From the NCBI GenBank assembly GCA_021801885.1, contig JAKABL010000012.1, positions 1 through 15,948 of the forward strand: a DNA stretch of 15,948 nt, in the 5' to 3' direction. Position numbers and translations under genes: made by a program. Shown here one piece after another: positions 13,976 to 15,948 of this stretch (positions are counted from its first letter, which is position 1; every line of letters starts with the position of its first letter). The DNA is from a bacterium (lineage in GTDB: Bacteria > Patescibacteriota > Minisyncoccia > UBA6257 > 2-01-FULL-56-20). The notes beneath the pieces are model-generated. The model searched no databases. It was not told the origin of the DNA and worked only from the letters and a program-made list of their open reading frames with translations.

Positions 13976-14902
13976 TCAAAGCGCGCGCGGGATCGCCATG
14001 GTGCTCATGGGGATCGTCGTGGTGGTCGTCGATGCGTTCGGCGACATATATTTCATGACGATCCATCCATAGAGCGAAGGATCGATGGAGGCGTAGAGCG
14101 TTTCCGGATAACGCGCCGAAGGCGTGCTGAGCGCCTCATATGCCGGAAGGGTAAGCGCGCCATAGGTACCGGTGGCATTGCGGACCCCCTGCGCCCACGC
14201 GGCGAACGCCGCGCGCGAAACGACCTCTGCCGGGAAATGCATGCTCGCGAATCCGTTGCCGCTCAGGTTCGCGGAAAGGCCTTCGTAGGTGCCCGTCGCC
14301 GACGCCATGAGATGCAGCTGCGTCGACATGCCGGGCATAGCGTAGATCTGTCCGCCGAGGGAAGGGATCCAGAACGAGTTCATGGGAGCGTCGGCGGTAA
14401 TATGGAACGCGATCGGCGTGTCCACGGGCAATTTCAGCATATTCACGGTGGCGATGCCCTGCTGGGGATAGATGAAAAGCCATTTCCAATCGAGCGCGAC
14501 CACGTCCACCGGCACGGGCGGCACGGAACCCGCGATCGGGCGATAAGGGCTGAGCGCATGGGAACTTTGCCATGTGATGACGGCGAGGACGATGATGATC
14601 GCGATCGGGAATGCCCACCACGCAAGTTCGTAGCGGATATCATGGTCCCAGGTCGGCGTATACTCCGCCTTTTCGTTGTCGGCGCGATACCGCCATGCGA
14701 ACACGAACGTCATCACGAAGACCGGGATGACCACGACGAGCATAAGGAGGGCCGCCACGATCATGAGGTTCCGCTCCTCGAGCCCTATCGTCCCCTTCGG
14801 ATCGAACATGGCGACAGTATGCGTCGACGCAAAGACCACGACGGCCGCGGCCGCGGCGGCCACCAATCCCAGCACGATAAAATACATGCGTCGTTGCTTC
14901 AT
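13976..14902 (-). CDS. cyoA: Cytochrome bo3 quinol oxidase subunit II
   Basis: Subunit II of the quinol oxidase. The 308-aa protein has an N-terminal hydrophobic segment, then FDPKGTIGLEERNL, two membrane helices (about 45-68 and 90-110), and an extracytoplasmic cupredoxin domain with LDWKWLFIYPQQGIATVN, MNSFWIPSLGGQIYAMPGM and TYEGLSANLSGNGFASMHF. The Cys and His ligands of CuA are absent, which separates quinol from cytochrome c oxidases. The E. coli homologue is a lipoprotein; here the lipobox cysteine is missing (no Cys in the protein), so the first helix may remain as a membrane anchor. The C-terminus is Thr/Ser-rich (NASTTTTTIPMSTM). I start at ATG 14902 (MKQRRMYF); the ATG at 14959 adds a non-conserved stretch. 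The start codon lies inside an 11-bp inverted repeat. First gene of cyoABCD. Confidence 0.94.
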   Translation of the reverse strand: MKQRRMYFIVLGLVAAAAAAVVVFASTHTVAMFDPKGTIGLEERNLMIVAALLMLVVVIPVFVMTFVFAWRYRADNEKAEYTPTWDHDIRYELAWWAFPIAIIIVLAVITWQSSHALSPYRPIAGSVPPVPVDVVALDWKWLFIYPQQGIATVNMLKLPVDTPIAFHITADAPMNSFWIPSLGGQIYAMPGMSTQLHLMASATGTYEGLSANLSGNGFASMHFPAEVVSRAAFAAWAQGVRNATGTYGALTLPAYEALSTPSARYPETLYASIDPSLYGWIVMKYMSPNASTTTTTIPMSTMAIPRAL

Positions 14903-14933
14903 AAAGAGGAGTGGGAAAGCTGCCTCTTTATGA
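14899..14933 (-). promoter_or_regulatory. 11-bp inverted repeat covering the cyoA start codon
   Basis: On the minus strand TCATAAAGAGG (14933-14923) and CCTCTTTATGA (14909-14899) are perfect reverse complements around a 13-nt loop; the second arm contains the ATG of cyoA (14902). In RNA, the hairpin would hide the start codon. In DNA, it would be a dyad just downstream of a possible promoter (14932-14959), a usual place for a repressor site. It is the only clear control element in front of the oxidase genes. Confidence 0.55.
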
Positions 14934-14959
14934 TATATCGCCGCGCGCATCCACCGCAA
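14932..14959 (-). promoter_or_regulatory. Possible promoter of the cyo operon
   Basis: TTGCGG (14959-14954) and TATATC (14937-14932) lie 16 bp apart on the minus strand in the 93-bp gap before cyoA. Both boxes are imperfect. Transcription would start near 14925, inside the first arm of the inverted repeat, which favours a DNA operator over an RNA hairpin if this promoter is the real one. Confidence 0.3.
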
Positions 14960-14995
14960 TGCGACGGAACACGCCCCTGCATGGCGAGATCGCGA

Positions 14996-15871
14996 TCACT
15001 GCACGGGCTCTTTGAGGATATACGAAGGCAATTGCTTGTAATTTACGGCGGGCGATCCATCGGGTTTGATGAGGAACGTGAACCCGAAGGGGTCCTTCGG
15101 TACGCTCGGAATGACGCCTTTTACCACGAGCGCCTGCGTCGACGTGGGATAGACGCCGAACTTGTCCTTATATGCCTTGGACGCCGCCGCAAGATAATCA
15201 AGGATCTTGAGATGGGCAATGTACGCTTCGGCGCGGTGCTGCTCGTAGACATCGTTCGTCGAGCTCGCGATCGTCGCCCACAATTGCTCCGCCTTCGCAC
15301 GCTGATCGGTGCCGACCGCGAAATTCAGCGCAAACCGTTCGGCGAACTGCGGCACCCCCGGCGTCTGCGCCGCCATATTGAAATAGATGAGCGCGGCCTT
15401 CTCGTCGTGAAGGCTCAGGTAATAGTTCATGGCCATATAGTACGGGATGCGCCAGTCGGGGTCCGCGTGCGCAAGACCTTCCTTGCCGATCGCAATGGAT
15501 TCCGCCACGCCGTCCGGATAGTCCTTTGTCGGAACGGCGGGCAGCGTGAGCACGGAAAATGCGTACGGATAGCTGAGCTTGGGGTCGACGCCATTCACGA
15601 ACGCGAGGCCGCTCAGATATTCCGTGCGTCCGTTGAAAAGATCGAGGATCGACGGCATGACGTTTGCCCAGATGAACGATGCGACCGCGGGATGGAAGCC
15701 CATATCGGCAAGCCGGATCATGAGAGGAGTAACGCCCGAAGAAGATCCGGGAGGGATCGGGGGCGCCGCGGCGGCCGCACGGTCGTATTGGAACTGCAAG
15801 AGCACGACCACCGCGAGAAGGAGGATGACAATGGCGGTCTTTGCGCTACGCGATGCAAGGGGGGATTTCAT
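14996..15871 (-). CDS. Membrane-anchored protein with helical-repeat body and pilin/GspG-like C-terminal motif, function unknown
   Basis: A protein of 291 aa. Residues 11-26 form one hydrophobic anchor after a basic start (MKSPLASRSAKT), so the rest should lie outside the cytoplasmic membrane. After an Ala/Pro/Ser-rich linker (30-47) comes an alpha-helical region (about 48-232) that looks like degenerate tetratricopeptide repeats (ADPDWRIPYYMAMNYY, EKAALIYFNMAAQTPG, RAKAEQLWATIA). Residues 234-272 match the C-terminal pattern of type II secretion major pseudopilins: FGVYPTS, ALVVKGVIPSVPKDPFGFTF. It has no pilin N-terminus, so it is not a pilin itself. ATG 15871 is 12 nt after the stop of an upstream membrane protein; a TATAAT (15888-15883) lies between. 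It precedes cyoA by 93 nt. A role in an export or transport system with the upstream gene is a guess from position only. Confidence 0.7.
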   Translation of the reverse strand: MKSPLASRSAKTAIVILLLAVVVLLQFQYDRAAAAAPPIPPGSSSGVTPLMIRLADMGFHPAVASFIWANVMPSILDLFNGRTEYLSGLAFVNGVDPKLSYPYAFSVLTLPAVPTKDYPDGVAESIAIGKEGLAHADPDWRIPYYMAMNYYLSLHDEKAALIYFNMAAQTPGVPQFAERFALNFAVGTDQRAKAEQLWATIASSTNDVYEQHRAEAYIAHLKILDYLAAASKAYKDKFGVYPTSTQALVVKGVIPSVPKDPFGFTFLIKPDGSPAVNYKQLPSYILKEPVQ

Positions 15872-15883
15872 CGCGGCAAGAAA

Positions 15884-15948
15884 TTATATTTCCTTCTTAT
15901 CGAATATCCAGATCGCGGCAAAAAGGAACAGGGCGATATAGGCTGCGG
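15884..15948 (-). CDS. C-terminal end of a membrane protein (partial)
   Basis: The right edge of the window cuts a minus-strand gene. The last 20 codons read as a hydrophobic helix (AAYIALFLFAAIWIF) followed by the charged end DKKEI and TAA at 15886-15884. This helix-plus-basic-end pattern is common in ABC-2 type transporter permeases, but 20 residues are too few to decide. The stop is 12 nt before the next gene, so the two are probably cotranscribed. Confidence 0.55.
   Translation of the reverse strand, partial: AAYIALFLFAAIWIFDKKEI

Noticed and set aside
14841..14862. Palindromic GC-rich stretch around GGCCGCGGCCGCGG in cyoA
   Set aside because: It is explained by a run of alanine codons in the N-terminal membrane segment.
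14988..14997. GATCGCGATC palindrome at the end of the gene before cyoA
   Set aside because: Ten bases, partly coding (overlaps the TGA), and easily produced by chance in GC-rich DNA.
1..15948. CRISPR array, insertion sequence, prophage, toxin-antitoxin or defence genes
   Set aside because: I looked for direct repeats with regular spacing, transposase motifs and small gene pairs on both strands and saw none; the window consists of core and metabolic genes.

Overview
All protein and tRNA genes that I can support lie on the minus strand, so the window reads right to left. The DNA is GC-rich and tightly packed. Several traits point to a Candidate Phyla Radiation (Patescibacteria, Parcubacteria-like) bacterium: very short intergenic gaps, tRNAs without an encoded CCA, a strongly shortened SMC, fermentative acetate metabolism through phosphoketolase, and almost no Shine-Dalgarno motifs before start codons. 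This placement is an inference from gene content; no rRNA or other decisive marker is present.

Right part (15948 to 10859): the last codons of a membrane protein, then a membrane-anchored protein of unknown function (helical repeat-like body plus a pilin/GspG-like C-terminal motif), then cyoA-cyoB-cyoC-cyoD for a cytochrome bo3-type quinol oxidase. CyoB keeps the heme, CuB and proton-channel residues. CyoA lacks the CuA ligands, as expected for a quinol oxidase. No cyoE (heme O synthase) follows. An 11-bp inverted repeat covers the start codon of cyoA.

Middle part (10858 to 6173): a block of three abutting dyads and an extended -10 promoter lead into ackA (acetate kinase), xfp (phosphoketolase) and ychF (ATPase of the Obg-related family). 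Xfp makes acetyl phosphate from sugar phosphates, and AckA converts it to acetate with gain of ATP. The ackA promoter lies so close to its ATG that the mRNA is predicted to be leaderless.

Left part (6117 to 1): tRNA-Lys(UUU) with a promoter, then a compact operon: zinc-ribbon membrane protein, rnhB, rpmF, nusB, rnc, smc, ending in a Rho-independent terminator at 961-1000. These genes serve RNA/DNA hybrid removal, ribosome assembly, rRNA antitermination and processing, and chromosome organisation. tRNA-Ala(CGC) and a multi-helix membrane protein of the conserved-TM-helix (MscS-related) type follow, then a 38-bp perfect palindrome that probably acts as a bidirectional terminator.

The observations most worth a second look are the SMC protein with no recognisable hinge, the bo3 oxidase in an otherwise fermentative setting, the dyads at cyoA and ackA, the leaderless and SD-less start signals, and an Asp-to-Asn change at a metal-ligand position of RNase III. 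I see no CRISPR array, insertion sequence, prophage or defence system.
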